A stretch of 6,637 nucleotides of DNA, taken from NCBI GenBank assembly GCA_014730055.1, contig WJIV01000046.1, forward strand, positions 1 through 6,637, written 5' to 3'. Below are positions 1 through 6,453 of the stretch, piece by piece. This stretch comes from Candidatus Bathyarchaeota archaeon (GTDB lineage: Archaea; Thermoproteota; Bathyarchaeia; TCS64). The position numbers were made by a program, and so were the translations under genes. The notes below the pieces were generated by a model, which saw nothing but the letters and a program-made list of their open reading frames with translations, had not been told where the DNA came from and did no database searches. Each line of letters begins with the position of its first letter. Within the stretch, counting starts at the first letter, position 1.

Positions 1-1671
1 AAGGGAGTCGAATTCATCGAAGAATATTATGCTGGGGGCGGCCATTCTGGCCTTTCTGAATATCTCTCTTATAGCCTTCTCCGACTCTCCAACCCATTTG
101 CTGAAAATCTCCGGTCCACGTACGCTTATGAAATTTGCCTCCGACTCAGTTGCGACTGCTCTTGCTAGTAGTGTCTTTCCACATCCTGGGGGGCCATGTA
201 GTAAAATGCCTTTTGGGGGATCTATACCGAGTCGGGTGAATCTTTCAGAAGCCTTTAAAGGCCACTCCACTGCCTCCATTAAACTCTGCTTAACCTGGGA
301 AAGTCCTCCCACTTGCTCCCATCCAACGTTGGGTGACTCTATGAAGACCTCTCTCATGGCTGTTGGAGTAATCTCTCTGAATGCATCTTGGATGTCCTGA
401 TTGTTAACAACCATTTGCTCAAGGACATCGTGAGGTATTCTCTTCTCCTCAAGATCTATCTGTGGGAGATATCTTCGGAGGGCTTTCATTGCGGATTCTC
501 TGCTAAGAGCCTCTAGATCAGCTCCTGTATAACCATGAGTGATCTCCGCGAAGTGTGTTAGCTTTACATCGTCTGATAGAGGCATTCCTCTTGTATGGAT
601 TTGTAGAATCTCAATCCTTCCCTCCCTACCTGGGATACCGATCTCAATTTCTCTATCAAAACGTCCAGGCCTTCTGAGCGCCTCATCAACTGCATCTGGC
701 CTGTTGGTGGCTCCTATGACGATTATGTGACCTCTTCCTTTGAGCCCGTCCATTGATGCTAGGAGTTGCGCAACTACCCTTCTCTCTACTTCTCCCGTTA
801 CTTCGCTCCTCTTAGGGGCTATAGCGTCAATCTCGTCGATGAAAAGAATGCTGGGTGCATTCTTCTCCGCGTCCTCAAACATCTTGCGCATTCTTGCCTC
901 TGATTCACCATAGAATTTGCTCATGATTTCTGGTCCGTTTATTGCGTAGAAGTTTGCCTCGGACTCGTTAGCGACTGCTCTTGCAAGTAATGTCTTTCCA
1001 CATCCTGGGGGTCCATGTAATAAGACTCCTTTTGGAGGGTCAATTCCTAGTCTCTGGAATATCTCAGGGTGGCGTAGTGGTAACTCCACCATTTCTCTTA
1101 TTCTTTTTATCTCCTCGTCTAGGCCACCGATATCCTCATATGTTGTTCGGCTGGGCATTTCAAGCTCTGGTACGGGCTCGCTGAGTATGGTTATCTCCGT
1201 TGTTGGTGCTATCTTAACGATGCCGTTAGGTCTTGTATTTACGACCATAAATGGTACGCTGTGGCCAAGCATCATTATAAGCAAGGTGTCTCCTCTGGTT
1301 GCAGGTCTGTCGATTAGCCTGTCTTTTACGAATCTGATGAAATCGTTGTCAACGCTTATCCTGATGTCCACTGGAGCGAGTTTAACCGATGTTGCATACT
1401 CTGCCTCGACTTTTTTAACTGATACAAACTCGTTTATTGAAACGCTGCTGTTCTTCCTGATGAATCCATCTATCCTTATGAGTCCCATACCCTGGTCCTC
1501 AGGATAGGCAGGCCATGCCTTAGCTGCAGTCGCCTTTTTTCCTTCTATCTGAACAACATCTCCCACCGTTACGCCCAGCTGTTTCATGGTATCTGAGTCC
1601 ATTCTGGCTATGCTTCTACCTACATCTCGCTGCTGTTTCGCCTCTGCTACTTTTAACTGGACGCTGCTCAA
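1..1671 (-). CDS. cdc48: Cdc48/VAT/p97-type AAA+ ATPase, 3' end cut off by the window
   Basis: Hexameric protein unfoldase of the cytosol that extracts and unfolds substrates, in archaea for the 20S proteasome. 557 residues are visible; family members run about 730-750, so most of D2 after Walker B is missing. Order: N-domain (about 1-170), D1 and D2. D1 has Walker A GPPGCGKT (220-227), pore loop SKFYGESE, Walker B IDEID with D279/E280, and arginine fingers R334/R337 in RPGRFDRE. D2 has Walker A GPPGCGKT (493-500), pore loop SKWVGESE and Walker B FFDEFD with D552/E553. Most relatives I know have Thr where both P-loops here have Cys. The start is TTG (1671-1669): TAA directly precedes it in frame, AGGTGAT lies 7 nt upstream, and the next Met is inside the N-domain. 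It lies 90 bp downstream of egsA but has its own promoter. Confidence 0.96.
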   Translation of the reverse strand, partial: MSSVQLKVAEAKQQRDVGRSIARMDSDTMKQLGVTVGDVVQIEGKKATAAKAWPAYPEDQGMGLIRIDGFIRKNSSVSINEFVSVKKVEAEYATSVKLAPVDIRISVDNDFIRFVKDRLIDRPATRGDTLLIMMLGHSVPFMVVNTRPNGIVKIAPTTEITILSEPVPELEMPSRTTYEDIGGLDEEIKRIREMVELPLRHPEIFQRLGIDPPKGVLLHGPPGCGKTLLARAVANESEANFYAINGPEIMSKFYGESEARMRKMFEDAEKNAPSILFIDEIDAIAPKRSEVTGEVERRVVAQLLASMDGLKGRGHIIVIGATNRPDAVDEALRRPGRFDREIEIGIPGREGRIEILQIHTRGMPLSDDVKLTHFAEITHGYTGADLEALSRESAMKALRRYLPQIDLEEKRIPHDVLEQMVVNNQDIQDAFREITPTAMREVFIESPNVGWEQVGGLSQVKQSLMEAVEWPLKASERFTRLGIDPPKGILLHGPPGCGKTLLARAVATESEANFISVRGPEIFSKWVGESEKAIREIFRKARMAAPSIIFFDEFDSL

Positions 1672-1678
1672 TTAGATT

Positions 1679-1685
1679 ATCACCT
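1679..1685 (-). promoter_or_regulatory. Ribosome binding site of cdc48
   Basis: AGGTGAT on the minus strand matches the archaeal anti-Shine-Dalgarno sequence and sits 7 nt before the TTG at 1671. This spacing, with the TAA stop immediately before the TTG in the same frame, decides the start in favour of TTG. Confidence 0.8.
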
Positions 1686-1695
1686 AAATTATCAA

Positions 1696-1707
1696 TCCCT
1701 TGAGGGA
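1696..1707. repeat. Dyad symmetry near the predicted cdc48 transcription start
   Basis: TCCCT-TG-AGGGA is a perfect inverted repeat with 5-bp arms and a 2-bp spacer. It lies between the predicted TATA box and the ribosome binding site of cdc48, where a repressor could block initiation. The dyad upstream of psmB (2938-2951) fits the same form, TCCYT-NN-ARGGA. Arms this short also arise by chance. Confidence 0.3.
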
Positions 1708-1713
1708 AGTGAT

Positions 1714-1723
1714 TAATATAAAG
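1714..1723 (-). promoter_or_regulatory. Predicted TATA box of cdc48
   Basis: CTTTATATTA on the minus strand resembles an archaeal box A. Transcription starting about 25-28 nt downstream would begin near 1694. That leaves a leader of about 20 nt that still contains the ribosome binding site. Cdc48 is therefore probably transcribed separately from egsA even though the genes point the same way. This is a sequence-only prediction. Confidence 0.55.
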
Positions 1724-1737
1724 ATTAGTTTAAGACA

Positions 1738-1752
1738 TTTACTACTAGTAAA
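1738..1752. repeat. Dyad symmetry upstream of the cdc48 TATA box
   Basis: TTTACTA-C-TAGTAAA is a perfect inverted repeat with 7-bp arms and a 1-bp spacer. Its near edge is about 16 bp upstream of the predicted TATA box, a usual place for an archaeal activator or for a regulator overlapping the BRE. A related dyad lies at nearly the same distance from the sepF TATA box. Confidence 0.4.
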
Positions 1753-1761
1753 TTAATCTTG

Positions 1762-2874
1762 TTATATCACACCGGTTGATCTCGCAAGTTCACGCGCTCT
1801 TTCCTCAGTCATATTGATCTTGTTTAATATGGTGTACCTCTCGGGCCGGATGGATTGCGCTATCATTAGAGCGTCTATTACCTTCTTTTCATCAATACCT
1901 AGCTCACTGGCAGTGGTCGGAGCGCCAATAATCTGTAGTTTTTCTCTCATCTCTTCCCAGTTAAGCCCATGCAGCTTGGCCATCATAATACCGCCCACCC
2001 CACATTGTTCACCGTGTAGAGCAGGGGTCTCGTTTATTTTATCCAGGGCGTGGCTGAAAAGATGAGCAGAACCACTAGTAGGTCTGCTGCTTCCGGCGAT
2101 GCTCATGGCCACGCCACAGCTGACAAGAGCCTCCAGTAGTGTTCTGATGCCTTCCTGTTTCTTCTCTTTGATTAGCTTTGCCCGCTTCATCACATGCTCT
2201 GAGCTCATCAGGCTTAAACTAGCTGCATATGCCCCATAATACTCGTTATTTTCCTCATGTGCTAGTCTCCAGTCCCTAACCTCAGTAGCTTTGCATATCA
2301 TATCGCCACACCCGGATGCTGTGTACCTGAAGGGAGAGTTCTCAATAATCTTGCTGTCCATAATTACTGCGACTGGCGGAGACGCTTCGACTGTGTACGG
2401 CCTCCCTAGACCTTTTATTGATGCGAGGCTGCTCGCTATTCCGTCGTGGCTGGCGACAGTGGGTATGCTGATGAATTTTATTCCAGCCCTTGCCGAGGAA
2501 GCTTTTGCTATATCGATATTTCTTCCTCCACCAACACCTAGGACTATATCTGCCCCTATTTCCTGTATCTCGTGGATAACCTCGCCCACAGTATATAGAG
2601 TGGCATCTTTTACGAAGGTACACTCTGCCTGTATCTCATTATCCGTAAGATTCCTGGCTGTATCTTTTCCTGCCACCTTGTACGTGGTCTTCCCAGTAAC
2701 TATGAGAGCTTTCTCAGCACCTACCTCATTGCATATATCACTGGTTCTATCCAATATGGATTCACCCACCAGTACAATTCTGGGTAGATCTATGCGGTGG
2801 ACCTCGTTTTCTGGTAGTTTCTCCTTCAAATGCGCTCTTGCCCTATATATGTCAGCCTCATTATTAAGAAACAT
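1762..2874 (-). CDS. egsA: sn-glycerol-1-phosphate dehydrogenase (archaeal lipid synthesis)
   Basis: Reduces dihydroxyacetone phosphate to sn-glycerol 1-phosphate with NAD(P)H. This cytosolic step provides the backbone of archaeal ether lipids. The 370-residue product has the dinucleotide-binding GVGGGRNIDIAK (113-124), the family block IPTVASHDGIASSLASI (137-153), and likely metal ligands D191 (SGCGDM), H271 (GSAHLFSHALD) and H287 (LHGEQCG). It ends in the family-like ARSTGVI. The ATG at 2874 is the only Met near the N-terminus. It gives about 25-30 residues more than the short Methanocaldococcus type, ahead of a typical LPRIVLVG strand; a TTG at residue 16 is the only other early candidate I saw. 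No clear ribosome binding site precedes the ATG, so a leaderless or short-leader mRNA is likely. It is divergent from psmB. Confidence 0.97.
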   Translation of the reverse strand: MFLNNEADIYRARAHLKEKLPENEVHRIDLPRIVLVGESILDRTSDICNEVGAEKALIVTGKTTYKVAGKDTARNLTDNEIQAECTFVKDATLYTVGEVIHEIQEIGADIVLGVGGGRNIDIAKASSARAGIKFISIPTVASHDGIASSLASIKGLGRPYTVEASPPVAVIMDSKIIENSPFRYTASGCGDMICKATEVRDWRLAHEENNEYYGAYAASLSLMSSEHVMKRAKLIKEKKQEGIRTLLEALVSCGVAMSIAGSSRPTSGSAHLFSHALDKINETPALHGEQCGVGGIMMAKLHGLNWEEMREKLQIIGAPTTASELGIDEKKVIDALMIAQSIRPERYTILNKINMTEERARELARSTGVI

Positions 2875-2902
2875 ATAGATATTTCTTGCTAATTCAGGAA
2901 GG

Positions 2903-2926
2903 TTTTTAATGAAGTCATATTTTTAA
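2903..2926 (-). promoter_or_regulatory. Predicted egsA promoter, two TATA candidates
   Basis: On the minus strand, TTAAAAATA (2926-2918) would place the start near 2898 and give a leader of about 24 nt. TTAAAAA (2909-2903) would place it near 2881 and give an almost leaderless mRNA. The second fits the missing ribosome binding site before ATG 2874. The choice cannot be made from sequence alone. Confidence 0.4.
2918..2926 (+). promoter_or_regulatory. Predicted TATA element of the psmB-aCPSF1 operon
   Basis: TATTTTTAA is the best AT-rich element upstream of psmB. Initiation about 28 nt downstream would fall near 2946, inside the dyad at 2938-2951, with a leader of roughly 40 nt that keeps the AGGAG site. 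The same bases read as TTAAAAATA on the other strand, so one core could serve both divergent genes. Confidence 0.35.
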
Positions 2927-2937
2927 GGTACTTGGAC

Positions 2938-2951
2938 TTCCTTCTAAGGAA
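2938..2951. repeat. Dyad symmetry in the psmB leader and start-site region
   Basis: TTCCTT-CT-AAGGAA is a perfect inverted repeat with 6-bp arms and a 2-bp spacer, 38 bp upstream of the psmB ATG and close to the predicted transcription start. Its inner 12 bp match the dyad before cdc48 in the form TCCYT-NN-ARGGA. It could be an operator or a small RNA hairpin. Confidence 0.35.
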
Positions 2952-2973
2952 CCTATCTCTAGACTATTTGTAT

Positions 2974-2978
2974 AGGAG
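2974..2978 (+). promoter_or_regulatory. Ribosome binding site deciding the psmB start
   Basis: AGGAG lies 10 nt before the ATG at 2989 but only 1 nt before the ATG at 2980. This favours 2989. A longer reading from a TTG at 2932 would add a hydrophobic stretch that beta subunits do not have and would start outside this site. Confidence 0.65.
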
Positions 2979-2988
2979 AATGTATCTA

Positions 2989-3621
2989 ATGTCAAGTGAA
3001 ACAGGAATACTGAAAGGCACAACAACGGTCGGACTAGTATGTAGTGACGGGGTTATCCTGGGTACGGATACCAGGGCAACAATGGGAAACTTCGTCGCGA
3101 GTAAGCGGGCCAAAAAGATCTACCAGATAACTGACAACCTGGCGATGACCATTGCAGGCGGTGTCGCTGTTGCTCAGAGAATCGTCGAGATCCTGAAGGT
3201 TAATGCTTCCCTCTATGAGTTGGAGAAGAACAGGCCAATACCGGTTGGATCTGCCGCCAGGCTCGTCTCAAACCTATTATTATCAAACAGAGAAGTTGGA
3301 GCCCCCCTACCCTTACAGGCGTTGGTGGGCGGGTTCGATGAGACAGGCCCCCATGTATTCAATCTGGATCCTTATGGAAGTCTAATAGAGGAGAATGTGG
3401 TTTCTACAGGCTCCGGCTCACCTTTCGCTTATGGTGTGCTGGAGGCTCAGTACGAGGAGAATAAGACAATTGAAGAGATGCTCCCCACAGTCGTAAAGGC
3501 AATTGACGCCGCAATGAAGAGGGATACTGCCAGCGGCGACAGCTTTGATGTCGCGATCATAGATAAAGAAGGGTTTAGTGCCCTATCAGAGGAAGAGAAA
3601 AAGGCCATTCTTGAGAAATGA
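2989..3621 (+). CDS. psmB: 20S proteasome beta subunit, catalytic
   Basis: Catalytic subunit of the archaeal 20S proteasome, an N-terminal threonine hydrolase. The precursor is 210 residues: a 10-residue propeptide, MSSETGILKG, then a 200-residue mature chain starting TTTVG. In mature numbering T1, D17 (GTDTRATM), K33, S129 (STGSGSPF), D169 and S172 (RDTASGDSF) are present, so the active site is complete. Residue 45 is Ile, which suggests a hydrophobic S1 pocket and chymotrypsin-like preference (inference). The start at 2989 follows from the AGGAG spacing and the normal propeptide length. The gene lies 11 bp before aCPSF1, a neighbour pair I also recall from Methanothermobacter (MTH1202-MTH1203). 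The alpha subunit is not in the window. Cdc48, a known partner of archaeal 20S particles, is encoded nearby on the other strand. Confidence 0.97.
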   Translation: MSSETGILKGTTTVGLVCSDGVILGTDTRATMGNFVASKRAKKIYQITDNLAMTIAGGVAVAQRIVEILKVNASLYELEKNRPIPVGSAARLVSNLLLSNREVGAPLPLQALVGGFDETGPHVFNLDPYGSLIEENVVSTGSGSPFAYGVLEAQYEENKTIEEMLPTVVKAIDAAMKRDTASGDSFDVAIIDKEGFSALSEEEKKAILEK

Positions 3622-3632
3622 GTAGATATTAG

Positions 3633-5546
3633 ATGGATAATGCACAAGGACTAAGCTATCAGGAAATAAGGCAAACAATACTAGAGAAAATACCTCCAGA
3701 GGTGGGTATTACAAGGGTAGAGTTCGAGGGACCAAGGCTCGCAGTTTACTGCCAGAAACCGGAGATCCTGCAAGAGAAAAGTTACATTGTCGGAGAGATC
3801 GCTGGAATAATCAAGAAACGGATAGTTATACGTAGCGATCCGGGTGTTCGTGCTCCAGAGCTTCAGTCTGAGGCAATAATTAAGGACATATTGGACGAGG
3901 CAGGGTTGGTACAGGCCTACTTTGATCCTGCTCTCGGAGAGGTGGTCCTAGAGGTGGAAAAACCTGGTGTGGCCATTGGTAAGAACGGTGAAAACGTTCT
4001 AGAGATAGTCAAGCGTACACACTGGAGCCCTAACTTTGTGCGATCCCCCCCCATACCCTCGATGACTATCAAACAGATCCGTGGATTTCTATACAGTAGG
4101 AGCAAGGAAAGAGAGAGGGTCCTCAGGGAGACGGGAGAAGCAATATTTAGACCTAGTTACCAGCAGGCTGGTGATGTTCGTGTTACCTTCCTTGGTAGCA
4201 CCCGAGAGGTCGGGCGGTCGGCGATCCTTGTGAAGACAAGGGAGAGCCAGATACTCCTCGATTGTGGTATAAACCCCGGTACCGCTAACCCTATCAATGC
4301 CTATCCTCGGCTAGATGTAGAAGAATTTGACATAAATAGGCTCGATGGAGTAGTAATCACTCACGCTCACCTCGATCACTGTGGGTTCCTGCCTTATCTA
4401 TACAAATATGGATATGAAGGACCAGTTTACTGCAGCGAACCTACCGCCAGCGTAATGACCCTACTTCAAAGCGACTATATTGACGTAACGCGGAAAGAAG
4501 GAAGGGCTCCACCCTACAGTCCTGAAGATATTTTCGAGGTAATATTACATACAATACCGTTGAGCTATGGGGAGGTTACAGACGTAAGCCCGGATATCAG
4601 GCTGACTCTTCACAACGCTGGGCACATATTAGGTTCAAGTATAGTCCATCTACACGTGGGAAAAGGGCTGCATAATATAGTGTACACAGGAGACTTCAAG
4701 TACGGTCCAACTGCACTCCTACAGCCAGCATCAACTTATTTCCCCAGGGTAGAGACCCTGATAATGGAGTCAACTTATGGTGCACCTGATAATATAACCC
4801 CCAGCAGGGATGAGACTGAGTCAATGTTCGTTGACTCTGCGAATAAAATATTGAAAAAAGGAAAGGTACTGATTCCCGTCCCGGCTGTTGGCCGCGCACA
4901 GGAGATCCTTATGGTAATTAATCAGTATATGAACCAGGGAGACCTGCTCGAGGTCCCTGTCTACATAGAAGGTATGATAAGCGAGGCCACAGGAATCCAC
5001 ACAGCATACCCCGGCTACTTAAGCCATGATATCAGGGATCAGATCTTACAGCAAGGGTTCAATCCCTTTGAGAGCGATTATTTCACTGTAGTAAAGCAGC
5101 AGGACAGCCGTGATGAGATCACTGAAGGAGGTCCCTGTATCATTATTGCCACTGCGGGTATGATGGAGGGAGGACCTGTGCTGGAGTACTTTAAACGCCT
5201 TGCACCTGATGAAAATAACGGTATAATGTTCGTCAGCTACCAGGTGGCGGGGACTATGGGCCAGCGTGTCCAGTCTGGAATGGGTAGCGCACAGCTTTAC
5301 AGCCAAGAGGGCAAGATGGAAGTTATCAACATCGCTTTAAGCACCCATACGATCCCTGGGTTCAGCGGCCACAGCGATAGGCGGCAGTTGACTAACTATG
5401 TGAAGCGCCTACGACCTCAACCTCGTAAGGTGTTTGTGGTTCACGGTGAAGAATCAAAATGTGAGCATCTATCTAGGTCTATATCCCGTAGAAGGGGTAC
5501 AAGGGGTTACGCGCCTAGGCTGCTAGATACCTTCGCCCTTACCTAG
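3633..5546 (+). CDS. Archaeal CPSF-like KH/metallo-beta-lactamase/beta-CASP ribonuclease (aCPSF1, FttA)
   Basis: Endo- and 5'-3' exoribonuclease related to eukaryotic CPSF73. In archaea it cleaves nascent RNA after U-rich tracts and drives transcription termination. The 637-residue product has the usual full length. Order: KH1 (about 1-70); KH2 (about 75-145) with GxxG loop GKNG (116-119); then the split metallo-beta-lactamase fold around a beta-CASP insert. Visible motifs are D210 (motif 1), HAHLDH 244-249 (2), GHILGS 330-335 with H331 (3), TGDF with D354 (4), E379 (A), SGHSD with H580 (B) and VHGEE with H604 (C). All expected metal ligands are there, so it should be active. The ATG at 3633 has no good ribosome binding site, so coupling to psmB, which ends 11 bp earlier, is likely. 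It ends tail to tail with sepF, overlapping by 4 bp. Confidence 0.97.
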   Translation: MDNAQGLSYQEIRQTILEKIPPEVGITRVEFEGPRLAVYCQKPEILQEKSYIVGEIAGIIKKRIVIRSDPGVRAPELQSEAIIKDILDEAGLVQAYFDPALGEVVLEVEKPGVAIGKNGENVLEIVKRTHWSPNFVRSPPIPSMTIKQIRGFLYSRSKERERVLRETGEAIFRPSYQQAGDVRVTFLGSTREVGRSAILVKTRESQILLDCGINPGTANPINAYPRLDVEEFDINRLDGVVITHAHLDHCGFLPYLYKYGYEGPVYCSEPTASVMTLLQSDYIDVTRKEGRAPPYSPEDIFEVILHTIPLSYGEVTDVSPDIRLTLHNAGHILGSSIVHLHVGKGLHNIVYTGDFKYGPTALLQPASTYFPRVETLIMESTYGAPDNITPSRDETESMFVDSANKILKKGKVLIPVPAVGRAQEILMVINQYMNQGDLLEVPVYIEGMISEATGIHTAYPGYLSHDIRDQILQQGFNPFESDYFTVVKQQDSRDEITEGGPCIIIATAGMMEGGPVLEYFKRLAPDENNGIMFVSYQVAGTMGQRVQSGMGSAQLYSQEGKMEVINIALSTHTIPGFSGHSDRRQLTNYVKRLRPQPRKVFVVHGEESKCEHLSRSISRRRGTRGYAPRLLDTFALT

Positions 5547-5851
5547 GTCTTGTTTCTCCAGATTCGGATGTTTTTTGGTGTAATAATTACTCTTTCTTCT
5601 CCAAGCCTAGCTATATCACCATTATATTCCTGTACGTAGTCGTTTAACTCGTTGATTCCCCTCTTTACGTCATCTATATTGGTCTTTGCTAAGGGGGAGA
5701 CATTGCAGATAACTACGTTTCCTGCTCTTACCTCGGCCTTAATGAGGTCTACGTCCTCGTAAGATCTGAGGGGTATAGCCTTGATGTACCTTGTCAGGCT
5801 CTTCTGGTCTTCCTCTTCTTTTCCGGACAATCGGTCGAGCATGCCTTTCAT
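5543..5851 (-). CDS. sepF: Archaeal SepF, FtsZ membrane anchor
   Basis: SepF links FtsZ to the cytoplasmic membrane at the division site in archaea that divide with FtsZ. The 102-residue product has a short N-terminal segment, MKGMLDRLSG, that could form the amphipathic membrane-targeting helix, then a charged linker (about 11-20). The SepF core (about 21-100) carries YIKAIPLRSYEDVDLI, the strand NVVICNVSPLAK, and RLGEERVIITPKNIRIWR near the end, all typical of the family. The length is near the short end for archaeal SepF. The ATG at 5851 is chosen because the TATA box lies about 26-30 bp upstream, which predicts a leaderless or almost leaderless mRNA; a weak GTGAG (5860-5856) is the alternative signal. 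A second ATG at residue 4 is possible. FtsZ is not in the window. Confidence 0.93.
   Translation of the reverse strand: MKGMLDRLSGKEEEDQKSLTRYIKAIPLRSYEDVDLIKAEVRAGNVVICNVSPLAKTNIDDVKRGINELNDYVQEYNGDIARLGEERVIITPKNIRIWRNKT
5571..5576 (+). terminator. U-rich terminator candidate after aCPSF1
   Basis: Six T residues begin 25 nt after the aCPSF1 stop, followed by further T-rich sequence near 5590. Archaeal polymerase releases RNA at such tracts without a hairpin, and aCPSF1 assists there. The tract lies inside sepF on the opposite strand, where it encodes the Lys-Asn of PKNIR, so protein coding may also explain it. Confidence 0.35.
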
Positions 5852-5872
5852 TTAACTCACTTTTGTCAATTT

Positions 5873-5881
5873 ATTTTTATA
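5873..5881 (-). promoter_or_regulatory. Predicted TATA box of sepF
   Basis: TATAAAAAT on the minus strand is a strong archaeal box A match. A start 26-30 nt downstream falls at about 5851-5855, on or just before the ATG, so the mRNA should be leaderless or nearly so. Confidence 0.6.
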
Positions 5882-5898
5882 GTTAGTGGAGTTTATTT

Positions 5899-5912
5899 CT
5901 ACTATCTAGTAG
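5899..5912. repeat. Dyad symmetry upstream of the sepF TATA box
   Basis: CTACTA-TC-TAGTAG is a perfect inverted repeat with 6-bp arms and a 2-bp spacer. Its near edge is about 18 bp upstream of the sepF TATA box. It shares TACTA/TAGTA half-sites with the dyad at 1738-1752 before cdc48, which has a 1-bp spacer. It is a candidate regulator site. Confidence 0.4.
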
Positions 5913-6171
5913 TGTGCACTTAAATGCTTATCTAGGTGATCTTGATTGAACTTGCAATAAAGTTTTGCGATAATGCGTATCTCGCTGTGACATTTTAATT
6001 TATTATTTGACTGTTTTCGATGTCTTGAAGCTCATTTCTGCTACTTTAAATTATTGTAGGGATGCATTTCGGGTAGTATTCGGGTTGGTTCTGCAGTTCC
6101 TTTTTGTATAATCTATTACATTTCTTTTTCTTCACATCTATACCGCCATGTTTTTTACAGGAGTAATTGTG

Positions 6172-6453
6172 CTAATGTGTTCCTCTTTTTGTGGTGAAGC
6201 CACTGAATTCTCCTGTGGGCTCGGTTTTTTCAACCTTTAAATCTCTCACATTCGCCATTGTTGGACCATGGTGGCACCAGTTGATGAGGTTGTCGATGTC
6301 TTCCTCCTTTCCTTCTGCTAAGACCTCGACCCGTCCATCTCTCAGGTTCCTTACCCATCCCTTTACGTTAAGCTGGTTTGCCTTTCTTCTGGTGCTGGCT
6401 CTGAATCCTACCCCTTGGACTCTCCCGGATATATAGATGTGGGCTCTGATTAT
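6172..6453 (-). CDS. Acylphosphatase, small stand-alone enzyme; start codon unresolved
   Basis: Hydrolyses acyl phosphates such as carbamoyl phosphate or acetyl phosphate; cytosolic. Counting from the ATA at 6453, about 93 residues (family 90-100) carry SGRVQGVGFRASTRRKA with the phosphate-binding loop and catalytic R18, and GWVRNLRDGRVEV with catalytic N36, 18 residues apart as expected. It ends GEFSGFTTKRGTH, then TAG. The start is odd: in this frame TGA (6459-6457) is followed by ACT ATA ATC AGA GCC, with no ATG, GTG or TTG before the catalytic loop. An ATG at 6460 lies one base out of frame. Either a rare ATA/ATC start is used (GGAG at 6467-6464 lies 10 nt before the ATA), or one base is in error near 6440-6455. 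The fold identity is secure; the first few residues are not. It overlaps the hypD stop, so the two genes are probably cotranscribed. Confidence 0.88.
   Translation of the reverse strand: MIRAHIYISGRVQGVGFRASTRRKANQLNVKGWVRNLRDGRVEVLAEGKEEDIDNLINWCHHGPTMANVRDLKVEKTEPTGEFSGFTTKRGTH

Larger units (their letters stand above)
5852..6171. other. 320-bp AT-rich region between sepF and the acylphosphatase gene
   Basis: The plus strand is T-rich (several runs of five or six T) and the minus strand is A-rich. The sepF-proximal part holds the sepF TATA box and an upstream dyad. I looked for tRNA T-arms, C/D-box signatures, long hairpins and direct repeats and found nothing convincing. Around 5967-5986 there is only a weak, bulged GCGATA/TATCTCGC pairing. 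The longest minus-strand open stretch is the 41 codons after the acylphosphatase TAG, ending at 6046, described in the findings. Other ATG-started reading frames on the minus strand are about 20 codons or shorter. Confidence 0.6.

Noticed and set aside
2291..2878. 195-codon plus-strand open frame opposite egsA
   Set aside because: It lies fully antisense to egsA, whose family motifs are unmistakable; the translation shows no recognisable domain.
2963..2974. CTAT-TTGT-ATAG inverted repeat just before the psmB ribosome binding site
   Set aside because: Arms are only 4 bp in AT-rich DNA, with no matching copy elsewhere in the window.
2932..2988. Longer psmB reading starting at a TTG at 2932 or ATG at 2980
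   Set aside because: It would add residues before an already normal 10-residue propeptide. The AGGAG at 2974-2978 is correctly spaced only for ATG 2989, and the TTG start would fall upstream of the predicted transcription start.
4045..4052. Run of eight C inside aCPSF1 as a possible phase-variation or frameshift tract
   Set aside because: It encodes the SPP of the expected RSPPIPS segment and the frame is intact on both sides; one tract in a housekeeping gene is no evidence of phase variation.
5852..6171. tRNA, C/D-box RNA or other structured RNA in the long spacer
   Set aside because: GTTCAATC-like and GGTGATC-like strings occur, but without matching stems or a partner box; only weak bulged pairing is present near 5967-5986.
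6191..6436. 81-codon plus-strand open frame at the right end
   Set aside because: It is antisense to the acylphosphatase, whose catalytic motifs are intact on the minus strand.
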